Source: Thermoactinomyces daqus (GTDB taxonomy: Bacteria; Bacillota; Bacilli; Thermoactinomycetales; Thermoactinomycetaceae). Taken from it: a stretch of DNA of 64,000 bases. The stretch is taken from NCBI RefSeq assembly GCF_000763315.1, contig NZ_JPST01000021.1, forward strand, positions 124,001-188,000, in the 5' to 3' direction. The notes below the pieces were generated by a model. That model ran no database searches and was not told where the DNA came from. It was given only the letters and a program-made list of their open reading frames with translations. The translations under genes and the position numbers were made by a program. This document shows positions 23,655-32,459 of the stretch, piece by piece (within the stretch, counting starts at the first letter, position 1; the number at the start of each line of letters is the position of its first letter).

Positions 23655-23690
23655 TAAAAAATAACCCTTACTCTTGGCGGAGAGGGTTTC
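23655..23690 (-). terminator. Expression-platform terminator of the M-box
   Basis: On the minus strand AACCCT...AGGGTT forms a hairpin followed by ATTTTTTA, placed between the aptamer and the mgtE ribosome site, as expected for a transcriptional Mg2+ switch. Confidence 0.75.
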
Positions 23691-23726
23691 AACACAAATT
23701 GAGCCCGCACTTTCCAGGCCCGATCG

Positions 23727-23893
23727 CTTATCCCCCTCATTGAGCTTTGGCACTGAACGGCATAGGTTTGCGCGAAACCAGCTACATTAGAAAAGACCTT
23801 CATTCCGATCTTTCCTGCTGACCCATTGGTGTCTCTCGACATTTTTGGGCAGTAGCGTATCTCCGAACAGGAACCTCACCTAATAGAGATAAG
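23727..23893 (-). ncRNA. M-box (ykoK leader) magnesium riboswitch
   Basis: The minus-strand leader of mgtE contains the conserved M-box blocks in order: TTAGGTGAGGTTCCTG, GGAGATACGCTACTGCC, ACCAATGGGTCAGCAGGAAA, GTAGCTGG, CCTATGCCGTTCAGTGCC and AAAGCTCAATGAGG. The closing stem is CTTATC with GATAAG. Mg2+ binding compacts this RNA and favours the downstream terminator, lowering mgtE expression. Confidence 0.95.
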
Positions 23894-23922
23894 AGCTTTC
23901 CATATGCTGTTGAATCGAAGTT

Positions 23923-23952
23923 AGTATAACGTCTGATACCGGAGATTGTCAA
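23923..23952 (-). promoter_or_regulatory. Promoter of the M-box/mgtE transcript
   Basis: On the minus strand TTGACA (23952-23947), an 18-base spacer and TATACT (23928-23923). It lies 30 bases before the aptamer. Confidence 0.7.
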
Positions 23953-23993
23953 TTTATTTTATGTAAATATCGGCCTCAATTCGCATGTGAAAT

Positions 23994-24022
23994 TTGATAA
24001 ATGGACAAATATTCTTTATAAT
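23994..24022 (+). promoter_or_regulatory. Sigma-A-like promoter upstream of spoVR
   Basis: TTGATA, 17 bases, TATAAT. It is about 230 bases before the spoVR start, with no gene seen in between (24023-24254). A sigma-E-type promoter, expected for spoVR, was not evident. Confidence 0.45.
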
Positions 24023-24254
24023 TAAACTAAGCGTTTCTATACCCGATTTTAGGTTTCATCCTGTGTAAGATGCTGTTCCAAAACCTTTCCCTTTTGAATG
24101 AAATAGTTTTAAGGATTCGTTGTTGACACTCATTATCAAAGGCTGTTTCCTTAGGGTGTAGATCTTTCTCGTTACCGCACCAACAGATCCGATTTCCGAT
24201 GATAGTTTCACGGGCTCGGGGAAAGGTCATTTCAAGGGAAGGAAGGGATGCCGA

Positions 24255-25673
24255 GTGAAAGAGGATCTGAAAAAGCTGGAGCGGGCGATTGAAGAAATTA
24301 CGGAGATCGCAAAAGGATTTGGCCTCGATTTCTTCCCCATGCGTTATGAAATCTGTCCTGCCGATATTATCTATACATTTGGAGCATATGGAATGCCGAC
24401 GCGCTTCTCCCACTGGAGCTTTGGCAAAACTTTTTACAAGATGAAATTGCAGTATGACCTGAATCTGAGCAAAATCTATGAGCTGGTGATCAACTCCGAT
24501 CCCTGTTACGCTTTTTTGTTGAAGGGGAACAGTTTGACGCAAAACAAGCTGATTGTGGCTCATGTTCTTGCTCACTGCGATTTCTTCAAAAATAATATCC
24601 GCTTTTCCAATACCTCCCGTGACATGGTTGAAACGATGGCTGCCAGTGCCGAGCGCATTCGCCAGTATGAGATTGAGTATGGGAAAGAAGTGGTGGAGGA
24701 ATTTCTGGATCACGTACTGGCCATTCAGGAGCATATCAATCCCAGCCTGATCGATGCCAGGTTGCACCGGAAAGGAAAACGAAAATCAACGCCTGATACC
24801 CCGAAGCCAAACCGCACCTCCCCTTACGATGATCTGTGGAAGTTGGACCATATCGCCGAACCTCCTGCCAAGCCGAAGCCCCGCAAAAAGCGTTTCCCCG
24901 AGGAACCGGAAAAAGATCTGCTGCTCTTTATCATGGAAAACAGCAAAATCCTTGAGGATTGGCACCAGGACATTCTGACGATTTTGCGTCAAGAAATGCT
25001 CTATTTTTGGCCGCAATTGGAAACGAAGATCATGAATGAAGGCTGGGCCTCCTACTGGCATATTCGCATCATGCGGGAACTGGATCTGGATGAGGAAGAA
25101 GCAATTGAGTTCGCCAAGTTGAATGCTTCCGTCCTTTCGCCATCGAAAACCTCAATTAATCCCTATCATTTGGGACTCAAGTTGTTTGAGGACATTGAAA
25201 GGCGCTGGGACAATCCGACGGAACAGGAACAGAAGCAATTGGGACGCAAACCGGGACAAGGGCGTCAAAAGATTTTTGAAGTGCGTGAACTGGAGTCCGA
25301 TCAATCGTTCTTGCGCAATTACCTGACCAAGGATTTGGTGGAAGACCTGGATCTCTATGTTTTCAGCCGTCAGGGGAATGAATGGAAGGTCACGGATAAG
25401 GATTGGGAAAATGTACGGGATCAATTGGTGGCAAGCCGGATTAACGGAGGATATCCCGTGATTCTGGTGCAGGATGGGGATTATCTGCAAAATGGCGAAT
25501 TATATCTGATTCACCGGTATGAAGGAATTGAGCTGGACATTAAATATCTGGAAAAAACACTGCCCCATGTTTATGCTCTCTGGGGGCGGCCGGTTCATCT
25601 GGAAACGGTGATTGACGAACGCCCGGTCATATTTTGCTATAACGGGAAAAAGTGCACCAGGCGGTTCGTTTAA
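24255..25673 (+). CDS. spoVR: Stage V sporulation protein R (SpoVR family)
   Basis: A 472-residue SpoVR-family protein, needed for normal spore cortex formation in B. subtilis; the molecular activity is unknown. Family stretches include the N-terminal [20 protein letters not shown], the [20 protein letters not shown] segment, [12 protein letters not shown] and the central [17 protein letters not shown] with [16 protein letters not shown]. The length is normal. The start is GTG at 24255 with AAGGAAGGG upstream. It is monocistronic and ends at a bidirectional terminator shared with the repeat-protein gene. Confidence 0.95.
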   Translation: MKEDLKKLERAIEEITEIAKGFGLDFFPMRYEICPADIIYTFGAYGMPTRFSHWSFGKTFYKMKLQYDLNLSKIYELVINSDPCYAFLLKGNSLTQNKLIVAHVLAHCDFFKNNIRFSNTSRDMVETMAASAERIRQYEIEYGKEVVEEFLDHVLAIQEHINPSLIDARLHRKGKRKSTPDTPKPNRTSPYDDLWKLDHIAEPPAKPKPRKKRFPEEPEKDLLLFIMENSKILEDWHQDILTILRQEMLYFWPQLETKIMNEGWASYWHIRIMRELDLDEEEAIEFAKLNASVLSPSKTSINPYHLGLKLFEDIERRWDNPTEQEQKQLGRKPGQGRQKIFEVRELESDQSFLRNYLTKDLVEDLDLYVFSRQGNEWKVTDKDWENVRDQLVASRINGGYPVILVQDGDYLQNGELYLIHRYEGIELDIKYLEKTLPHVYALWGRPVHLETVIDERPVIFCYNGKKCTRRFV

Positions 25674-25684
25674 GCGGAGCACAC

Positions 25685-25724
25685 AAAAAACTGCTGATCG
25701 TGTTTTTGATCAGCAGTTTTTTTG
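25685..25724. terminator. Bidirectional terminator between spoVR and the repeat-protein gene
   Basis: AAAAAACTGCTGATC pairs with GATCAGCAGTTTTTT around GTGTTTTT, with T tracts on both strands. Confidence 0.9.
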
Positions 25725-25725
25725 T

Positions 25726-28700
25726 TTAGTCCCACGGGTTTTCATCATGGGTTGAGGCGGGAGAATCCGTTTTTCGGCAAGAAGCGATCTGCAGTGTGTC
25801 TTCTGTTTTTGTTTCAACCTGTTCAATCGGGATCTCAGCGGGAGAGCCGGAAAAGGATTGTACCGGATTGGCGATCCAAAAGACCGTGCCTCTAATTTGT
25901 TCTTGTGTTTCCTTGATTTGGTGCACGCGAAGCACAAAGCTGTCTTCCTGCAAATCGGAGAGAGTCGCAAAGCAATAGGGCTGGTTTGTCATGGCCACCA
26001 CAATGTAGGGCGAGGGAATATGACCGTTAAGATGGATGTGTACGGTTTGTTCCGGTTTCCCGGCCGCAATCTCAAACGGAGCAGATCCGGAAATGGCGGC
26101 AGCAGGCCCGGGCAAAGCAAAACTCAGTTTTTCCGGACCGATTGCCCCGTCGGCAATCTTCTCAGCCGTAACAGCTCCGTCAGCGATGGCATCCGATTGA
26201 ACGGCTTGCTTGGCGATATGATGCGATTCCACTGCCTGGGAGCGGATTTTTTGGGCGGTTATCGCTTCATCCTCCAGATGTTTCGTTTTGATTTGTTCAT
26301 AATCGATATGGCGGGAGGTGACGCATTGGGAAGTCAGGTGTCCGGCACGGATCGCTTCTTCTTGTAAATGTTCCGGTGAAATCGCTTGTTTTGCGATGTG
26401 GTGTCCTTCGATCTGGCGTTGGCCGATGTGGGCGGATTGAATTGATTGTTTGCTAAAGTGCAGGGTTCCAATTGAAAGTGGAGCAATTTTTTCCGCAGTT
26501 ATGGCTTCGTTTTGAATATGGGCAGAGGTAACCGAATGTGCGCCGAGATGGCGGCTGTGCACTTGTTCATCTCCGATGTGGGAAGCGTTGATTGCCTGCT
26601 CTGTTAAATGATTTGCCCGGATGCTGTTTGGAGCAATTTTGTCTGCATTGATTGCATGGTTTTGCAGATGAACGTTGGTAATAGTTTCAGGTTTAAGATG
26701 CTGCCCGTCGATTTGACCAGGGGCGATATGCTCCTCGCCGATGAGATTTTCCCTGAGGTGTCTGGCTTCGACTGCTCCCGATGCAAGTAATTCCGAAGTG
26801 ATTGAATCTTTTTCCAGATGGTTGCTTTGTACTTGCCGCTCTGCGATGTGCGTGGAAAGAATGGCTTTTTCTGTGATGTGTTTTGGTTGCACTGCTTCGT
26901 TTGCCAGTTGGCCGGAGCCGATTGCCTGTGGTTTAATGTGATGGCTCTGCACCTGTTCGTCCCCGATGTGGGAAGCGTTGATTACCTGCTCCGTTAAGTG
27001 ATTTGCTTGGATGCTGTTTGGAGCGATTTTGTCCGAATTGATCGAATGGTTTTGCAGGTGAACATTGGTGATGATTTCAGGTTTTAGATGCTGCCCGTCG
27101 ATTTGACCCGGGGCAATATGCTCCTTGCTGATGATATTTTCCACGAGATGTCTCGTTTCGACTGCTCCGGATGCGAGTAATTCCGAGGTGATCGAATCTT
27201 TTTCCAGATGGTGGCTTTGAATTTGCTGCTCCGCGATATGAGTGGAAAGAATGGCTTTTTCTGTGATGTGTTTTGGTTGTACCGCTTCGTTTGCCAGTTG
27301 ATCGGAGCCGATTACCCGGGGTTCAAGGTGATGGCTTTGCACCTGTCCGTCTCCGATGTGATGGGAGAGGATCGTTTTTTCATCCAAATGTTTTGCCTGT
27401 ATTGAATGGCTGGCGATTTTATCTCCGGTGATCGCCTGTTCCTGAATATGATCCTGATAGATGATGTTTTTCGCCAAATGATGTGCATGGATTTGTTCTT
27501 CTCCGATATGTTTTGACCTGACCGCGTTTTCTGCAAGATGCACTGACTGGACTGACTCCGGTGACAGTGTTTCCGACGTCACTGATTCCGCTTCCAAATG
27601 GTGTGTTTTAATTTGCTGGATGTCGATATGCTCTCCCCGGATTATCTGTTTTCCGAGGTGCCGGCTTTGGATCGCCTCTGCTTCCAAGTGTTTGGATTGA
27701 ATTGCTCCGGGGGACAAATGTCTTTTTTGTATTTGTTCGGATGCAAGATGAGAGGAGCGGATGGCTTGTTCCTGTACATGCTCTGCTTTAATGGCGGCAG
27801 GGGCGATTTTATCCCCGGTGACCGCCTGATCCTGAATGACGGCGGAGGTAATGGTTTGCCGTTTCAGATGTTCTTCCTCAATTTGTTCCGGAGCGAGATG
27901 CATGGATAAGATCGCTTGTTCTTTGATATGCCCTGATCCCACCGATCTTTCTTCCAGTTGCTCGGAATTGACTGCTTTGGGTGCGAGATGGTTTGTTAAA
28001 ATTTGCCCGTTTTGAATATGACGGCTCTGGATGGCGTTTTCAGCCAAGTGCCCGCCTTCCACCGATTGCGGAGCTATTTTTGACGAGGTGACGCAGTGGT
28101 CGGCGAGATGATTTTCCGTAATTTCATACGGTGAAATGTGGGATGCGGTGATGGTGTCGGCGGCGATGTGTTTGCCCAGTATCGCTTCCCGTGCCAGCTT
28201 GTTTGAAGTGATTGCTTCGTCGCAGAGATGTTCGGTTTTTACCTGCTCCGCGCCAATATGCTTATGCAAAATCGCCCGCTCTTCGATGTGTTCGCTTTGA
28301 ATGCTTTTCGGGGCGAGCTTGCCTGAGTTTACGGCTCGATCTGCTATTTTATTGGTGCTGATCGCCTGATCGATAATTTTATCCGAGGAGATCGACTCGG
28401 GTGAGAGCTTCGAGGTCGTGATGGAATGATCCAACAGTTTTGTGCCGGGAATCGAATTGTTGGCAATATGTTGCTCCCCGATGCTCGCCTCTTTGATGTG
28501 CGTTTTGTTGACACTGTTTTCTTGCAAATGCTGTTCTGAAATGCTGCGAGGAGCCAGGTGATTCGATTTGATCGCCTGATCCTGAATCCGATGGGCGTCG
28601 ATGCTTGCCGGGGCGATTTTATCCCTGGTGATGGAATCATCAGCCAAATGCTTCCCTTGAATCACACTTGGCCCGATATGATGAGACCCGATGATTTGAT

Positions 28701-29634
28701 CGCGCAAATGGTCTGACATAATGACAGAATTGGCCAATTTATTGCTGGTGATCGCTTTGTTTTGCAGATGGTGGGATTGGATGGTTTCATCGGCAATGTG
28801 GTGGGAACGGATGGCCGCTTTGGCTACTTTGTCGGAGGTGATTGCTTCGCCGGCGATCTTGTCGGAGCTGATGCTGCCGTTTTGTATCTTGGCTTCCGTG
28901 ATCGCCCCATCGGCGATTTTGGGATTGTTGATAATTTGATTCATCAAGTGATTCGTGCTGATCGCACCGCTTTTGATCTTTTCTCCGCTGACCGACTGGT
29001 CGGCCAGATGTTCGCTCTGAATGTGGCCGAGTCCGATGTGCTTGCCCAGAATCGCCCGGTCTTTGATTTTGCTTTCACCAATACTCTGGTCTTCCAGTTT
29101 TGTGCCGGGAATTGAATTGTCTTTGATGTGTCTCGCAGTGATGGCTTCTTTTCTGATTTTTTCTTCCCCGATGATATCATCGTCGAGATGGGATGACTTG
29201 ATGTTTTTTTCCGCGATTTTGGGAGCGGTAACGGCTCCTGCGGCAATCTTGGCCTCGATGATTGCATCTTGTTCGATATGGTCCACGCTGATGGAACCTT
29301 TTTTGATTTTACTTCCATCGACAGCCTGATTGGCGATTTTTTCTCTCGTTACGGAATAATTGGTCAGATCATCCGTGTAAATAAAGGATTCGGATCCGGT
29401 CACATTGCGCGTCTCTTTGATCGATGGGGACGGCGGTTCATTATATTCGGGCTTCTTCAAACTCTCTTCCGGTTCATTTGATTCTGCCGGTTGCTGCGTT
29501 GGCCGGGCTGACGCCTTTTTTTTCCTGAGTTCTTCCTGTTCGAGCCGGATCAGCTCTTCCAGAATGATTTCATCGCGCAGGTGAGGGGATGTTGTCCCTG
29601 TTTTCCTGGATGAGGATGATCTTCGCTTTTTCAA
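25726..29634 (-). CDS. Giant protein of ten-residue repeats (WIAG-tail-like)
   Basis: About 1302 residues. A short basic N-terminus (KKRRSSSSRKTG) and a charged Glu/Lys/Pro stretch lead into roughly 107 consecutive decapeptides from about residue 90 to 1160, each of the form xxxHI/L-A-x-x-x-I/V (for example SGEKIKSGAI, STNHLMNQII, QSEHLADQSV). The C-terminal ~130 residues (SFALPGPAAAIS, then HIHLNGHIPSPYIVVAMTNQ, ending FRGTVFWIANP-like with WIAN) form a compact domain resembling the WIAG-tail domain. The regular repeat suggests a beta-solenoid fibre. No signal peptide is seen, so a spore-surface role is inferred. The start TTG 29634 has AAAGGGG upstream; TTG 29658 is an alternative. Confidence 0.75.
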   Translation of the reverse strand: MKKRRSSSSRKTGTTSPHLRDEIILEELIRLEQEELRKKKASARPTQQPAESNEPEESLKKPEYNEPPSPSIKETRNVTGSESFIYTDDLTNYSVTREKIANQAVDGSKIKKGSISVDHIEQDAIIEAKIAAGAVTAPKIAEKNIKSSHLDDDIIGEEKIRKEAITARHIKDNSIPGTKLEDQSIGESKIKDRAILGKHIGLGHIQSEHLADQSVSGEKIKSGAISTNHLMNQIINNPKIADGAITEAKIQNGSISSDKIAGEAITSDKVAKAAIRSHHIADETIQSHHLQNKAITSNKLANSVIMSDHLRDQIIGSHHIGPSVIQGKHLADDSITRDKIAPASIDAHRIQDQAIKSNHLAPRSISEQHLQENSVNKTHIKEASIGEQHIANNSIPGTKLLDHSITTSKLSPESISSDKIIDQAISTNKIADRAVNSGKLAPKSIQSEHIEERAILHKHIGAEQVKTEHLCDEAITSNKLAREAILGKHIAADTITASHISPYEITENHLADHCVTSSKIAPQSVEGGHLAENAIQSRHIQNGQILTNHLAPKAVNSEQLEERSVGSGHIKEQAILSMHLAPEQIEEEHLKRQTITSAVIQDQAVTGDKIAPAAIKAEHVQEQAIRSSHLASEQIQKRHLSPGAIQSKHLEAEAIQSRHLGKQIIRGEHIDIQQIKTHHLEAESVTSETLSPESVQSVHLAENAVRSKHIGEEQIHAHHLAKNIIYQDHIQEQAITGDKIASHSIQAKHLDEKTILSHHIGDGQVQSHHLEPRVIGSDQLANEAVQPKHITEKAILSTHIAEQQIQSHHLEKDSITSELLASGAVETRHLVENIISKEHIAPGQIDGQHLKPEIITNVHLQNHSINSDKIAPNSIQANHLTEQVINASHIGDEQVQSHHIKPQAIGSGQLANEAVQPKHITEKAILSTHIAERQVQSNHLEKDSITSELLASGAVEARHLRENLIGEEHIAPGQIDGQHLKPETITNVHLQNHAINADKIAPNSIRANHLTEQAINASHIGDEQVHSRHLGAHSVTSAHIQNEAITAEKIAPLSIGTLHFSKQSIQSAHIGQRQIEGHHIAKQAISPEHLQEEAIRAGHLTSQCVTSRHIDYEQIKTKHLEDEAITAQKIRSQAVESHHIAKQAVQSDAIADGAVTAEKIADGAIGPEKLSFALPGPAAAISGSAPFEIAAGKPEQTVHIHLNGHIPSPYIVVAMTNQPYCFATLSDLQEDSFVLRVHQIKETQEQIRGTVFWIANPVQSFSGSPAEIPIEQVETKTEDTLQIASCRKTDSPASTHDENPWD
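26190..26970 (-). repeat. 390-bp segmental duplication inside the repeat-protein gene
   Basis: The DNA around 26575-26960 recurs about 390 bases later (for example GATGTGGGAAGCGTTG ends at 26590 and again at 26980). 390 bases equals 13 decapeptides, so the gene has grown by block duplication as well as by single repeats. Boundaries are approximate, from reading by eye. Confidence 0.6.
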
Positions 29635-29855
29635 TTTCCAGGCCCCTTTCTTATGCAAATTCCTCTTCTAGGTATATTCACCGGGTGGGGAGATGGAAAC
29701 ATGTCAATAGAAAAAAATGGGACATTTTTCGCGACAAACGCCGTTATCGGATTTTCCTGACAATGGAAGTTTTTACATAATCATCTCGTGTTGATCTATG
29801 TTACCATAGGACATGCCGTTAACAAATAAAAATTTTATTTGCAGAGGGGGATTTG

Positions 29856-30569
29856 ATGCGAAATAATAAAGGCATAAAGAAAACAGTTTGGACAGTTGCT
29901 GCATCTTTAATGGTTACCGGATTGATGCCGACGGGGATTTCTCATGCTGCCACGTTGAATGCAACATCGGAAAATTCCAGTTTTCTCAGCTCTGTTTTCA
30001 GCAAAGTCGGTTTAGAGTGGGTATTCGATAATAGCCGAGCAATTTCCAATTCTTCGGAAGTTAAAGATAAAACGTTTACACCTGTATCCAATAACGAATC
30101 TGCACAAACTCCTGTGCAGGCGCCGGCGCAAAACAAGCCGGTACAAGGAACAGAGAAAGAACAATCAAATGGCCATCGTCTGCAAGTGGCGGACAACATT
30201 ATTAAATTGGGTAAACAATATTTGGGCACCCCTTACAGATTAGGGTCTCCTTCCGGAGTAACCTCCACGTTTGATTGTTCTTCCTTTGTTCAATACGTTT
30301 ACGGGAAAAACGGAATTCATTTGCCGCGTACTTCCCGTGAACAGGCACACGTGGGAAAAACCATCCCGCGTTCCCAAATTCAAAAAGGGGACTTGCTGTT
30401 CTTTTCCACAAGCCACTCCCACGGCAAAATTGGACACGTGGCCATTTATGTGGGAGACAATAAAATCCTGCATACTTGGGGTCCGGGCGGCGTTCGCTTT
30501 GACAGTCTGAGCACACCGTGGCTGGATAAAGGATATATTACAGCCAAACGCGTCATCCCGGATAAGTAA
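29856..30569 (+). CDS. Secreted NlpC/P60 peptidoglycan hydrolase
   Basis: A 237-residue secreted enzyme. Residues 1-32 are a Sec signal peptide (KKTVWTVAASLMVTGLMPTG, cleavage after SHA). A low-complexity linker rich in Pro, Gln and Asn follows. The C-terminal NlpC/P60 domain (from about residue 110) has the catalytic Cys in STFDCSSFVQYVYG, the His in HGKIGHVAIYVGDN and a later polar residue near ILHTWGPGG. It would cut gamma-D-Glu-diamino acid bonds in peptidoglycan stems. AGAGGGGG lies before the ATG at 29856. No LysM or SH3 binding repeat is present. Confidence 0.92.
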   Translation: MRNNKGIKKTVWTVAASLMVTGLMPTGISHAATLNATSENSSFLSSVFSKVGLEWVFDNSRAISNSSEVKDKTFTPVSNNESAQTPVQAPAQNKPVQGTEKEQSNGHRLQVADNIIKLGKQYLGTPYRLGSPSGVTSTFDCSSFVQYVYGKNGIHLPRTSREQAHVGKTIPRSQIQKGDLLFFSTSHSHGKIGHVAIYVGDNKILHTWGPGGVRFDSLSTPWLDKGYITAKRVIPDK

Positions 30570-30587
30570 GCTTGAAATGAATGGAAA

Positions 30588-30621
30588 AAGAAGCGGACAT
30601 TACGATCCGCTTCTTTTTTCT
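30588..30621 (+). terminator. Terminator of the NlpC/P60 gene
   Basis: AAGAAGCGGA (30588-30597) pairs with TCCGCTTCTT (30606-30615), then T5. It overlaps the final codons of the converging GNAT gene. Confidence 0.8.
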
Positions 30622-31112
30622 TCTGCTCTGGGGGAGATTTTGGCGATATATTCCATCCGAATGACGTCTTCCGTCGAATAGTCCCCGCCGGCAAGCCAGA
30701 GCGTCGGTTTTCCCGTCGGCCCTTTGATCAGTTTAAAAGCGATTAATCCGCAGGAAAAACACAGCTTGAGACTGGGGATATTATCACAGGCGACCCGCGT
30801 GTAAATTTTGGGGAGTTTGGCCAGCGCGCTTTTGAGCAGAACTTCCCCGACACCGCGTTTGCGATACTGCGGATGCACTGCGATGAAGGATTCCTGAAGT
30901 CCGTAATGACCGAACACGATCACGCCGATCAATTTCTTTTTGTCCAGCGCAGCCGCCACATATGTGCCTTCCGGGATGTTTTGCTTGGATAAACGTTGAA
31001 ACCAGCGCAAAGCGCGATGGGTAATTCGCCCATCTCCGTACCGTTTCATAAACCGGATGACGGGAACCTTGGCCGTTTCGATATCCTGTGGTTCAAACTG
31101 GCGGATAATCAT
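30600..31112 (-). CDS. GNAT family N-acetyltransferase
   Basis: A 170-residue acetyltransferase fold protein. The acetyl-CoA motif A is seen as IAVHPQYRKRGVGEVLLKSA near residue 80, followed by the beta-bulge segment and CDNIPSLKLCFSCGLIAFKL. The substrate cannot be told. GGAGG lies six bases before the ATG at 31112; an ATG at 31115 is also possible. It overlaps the end of the YheC/YheD-type gene upstream and is therefore the last gene of that five-gene run, which suggests a role in the spore-related set. Confidence 0.88.
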   Translation of the reverse strand: MIIRQFEPQDIETAKVPVIRFMKRYGDGRITHRALRWFQRLSKQNIPEGTYVAAALDKKKLIGVIVFGHYGLQESFIAVHPQYRKRGVGEVLLKSALAKLPKIYTRVACDNIPSLKLCFSCGLIAFKLIKGPTGKPTLWLAGGDYSTEDVIRMEYIAKISPRAEEKRSGS

Positions 31113-32443
31113 CATCTTCCTCCTTTCACTGCCTGTGAAAACTCACTCAGATACAGGGAATATTGGATGATTCGGCGCAGGGAGCGGATGCGGATATCCG
31201 GTTCATCAAATTTCATCGGTTTGGAATTCGCTTCGAAAAACCACATTCTCCCATTCGGCTCGATCCCGAGGTCGATCGACATCTCTCCGAGCGGGCCGGC
31301 CTGTTTCGTCTCGATGAAAGAAGCCAACTCCAAACCGATATTTTCGATCTTTTCCCTCATTTCTTTTTTCCTGTCGCCAAATGCGGCCTGGAATACCTGA
31401 TCAAGTGATTCGATTTTCCCGCCCATCGGAACATGGGTGGAGATCGCCGTTGCACCGGCCACGCGAATGCCGGCGCCGCTTAATCCCCAGTTTCCCTGAC
31501 CGTCTTTTTGCAGCAGCATGCGCACGTCAAAAGGCCTGCCATGATACTGTGCCAGGGGAATTCCCTGCTGCAGGATATAGTTGCCGGGTTTTTTCAACTG
31601 TTGCACATGATTCCAAAGTGCAGGCAGCGATGCGATTGAAAAACGTTTTTTCGCCGACACCGACTGATAGTGGAGTTCAAAGCCGTCCGGCTTTTTATTG
31701 ACGCGCATCATTTTGATTCCCGCTTTGCCGTTGGCCGGTTTTAAATAAATGGAAGGATAGCGTTCGAGCATCTGTTTCAGACCGGCCGGATTTTCCAGCA
31801 TGGCTGTTTCCGGCAGGAACTGGCGCAGCCGCGGAGAGGCGGAGAGCAACCGGTAGAGTGACCATTTGTCAAAAAAACCGGGGTTGAAAAAATAGATGCC
31901 GGGTGTGTTCATCAATTGTTTTACAACTTGCTGCACTTCCGGTTTCTGCTCCTCGGTCCGCGTGGGAATGCGGTTGTAAACGACATTGGGCATCGGAAGT
32001 TCGGCCGGAATCCAGCGCAGGTTGCGGCTGCGATGATCCAACAGAAATCCTCTGACGGTATGGGGATTCTGTTGGTTGTGCCTGAACCCGGCGGGGGTCA
32101 TGACATAAACGCTGACGCCCATTGTGCGTCCGGTTCGGATAATGTCGGCAAAGTTATTCTGATTTCCGTAAAAGGGCTGTTTTCCGTCAGCAGCCAGAAT
32201 GGCGACAAATGGGCCCACTTGGTAGCGATGATCGGATGTTTTCTTCACTCTTGCCGGGGTGAAGACGGGAAGGTGCTGCTTGGAAGACCAATTTCTGATG
32301 ATGAGTTGCCCGGGTGTCTTTGCTCCGACAATGGCGGGAAGCGGACTTTTTAACTCCGAAGTTTGGTGACCTTTCAGCGGAATGAAAAAATATTGTCCGC
32401 GATTATGTTGGATGGATAACCAACCTGCTTCTGGCACCTTCAC
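31112..32443 (-). CDS. YheC/YheD-type ATP-grasp spore coat protein, copy 1
   Basis: A 443-residue endospore coat-associated protein of the YheC/YheD family. The N-terminal part reads VGPFVAILAADG and PMPNVVYNRIPTR; the C-terminal ATP-grasp region has YLKPANGKAGIKMMRV, the metal-site strand MSIDLGIEPNGRMWFFEANS and KPMKF. ATP-grasp enzymes ligate a carboxylate to an amine or thiol, but the substrate of this family is unknown. GTG at 32443 has AAGGAGGG upstream. It is fourth in a run of four tandem paralogues and overlaps the GNAT gene. Confidence 0.88.
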   Translation of the reverse strand: MKVPEAGWLSIQHNRGQYFFIPLKGHQTSELKSPLPAIVGAKTPGQLIIRNWSSKQHLPVFTPARVKKTSDHRYQVGPFVAILAADGKQPFYGNQNNFADIIRTGRTMGVSVYVMTPAGFRHNQQNPHTVRGFLLDHRSRNLRWIPAELPMPNVVYNRIPTRTEEQKPEVQQVVKQLMNTPGIYFFNPGFFDKWSLYRLLSASPRLRQFLPETAMLENPAGLKQMLERYPSIYLKPANGKAGIKMMRVNKKPDGFELHYQSVSAKKRFSIASLPALWNHVQQLKKPGNYILQQGIPLAQYHGRPFDVRMLLQKDGQGNWGLSGAGIRVAGATAISTHVPMGGKIESLDQVFQAAFGDRKKEMREKIENIGLELASFIETKQAGPLGEMSIDLGIEPNGRMWFFEANSKPMKFDEPDIRIRSLRRIIQYSLYLSEFSQAVKGGR

Positions 32444-32459
32444 TTATGCCCCCTCCTTC

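Noticed and set aside
24027-24767. 246-codon minus-strand frame over the start of spoVR
   Set aside because: Shadow of spoVR; no start signal or similarity.
26190-29300. Many plus-strand frames opposite the repeat-protein gene
   Set aside because: They exist because the decapeptide repeat DNA is free of stops on the other strand; no ribosome sites.
25726-29634. CRISPR-like appearance of the regular 30-base repeat
   Set aside because: The period is a codon-phase protein repeat with no distinct spacers and no cas genes.
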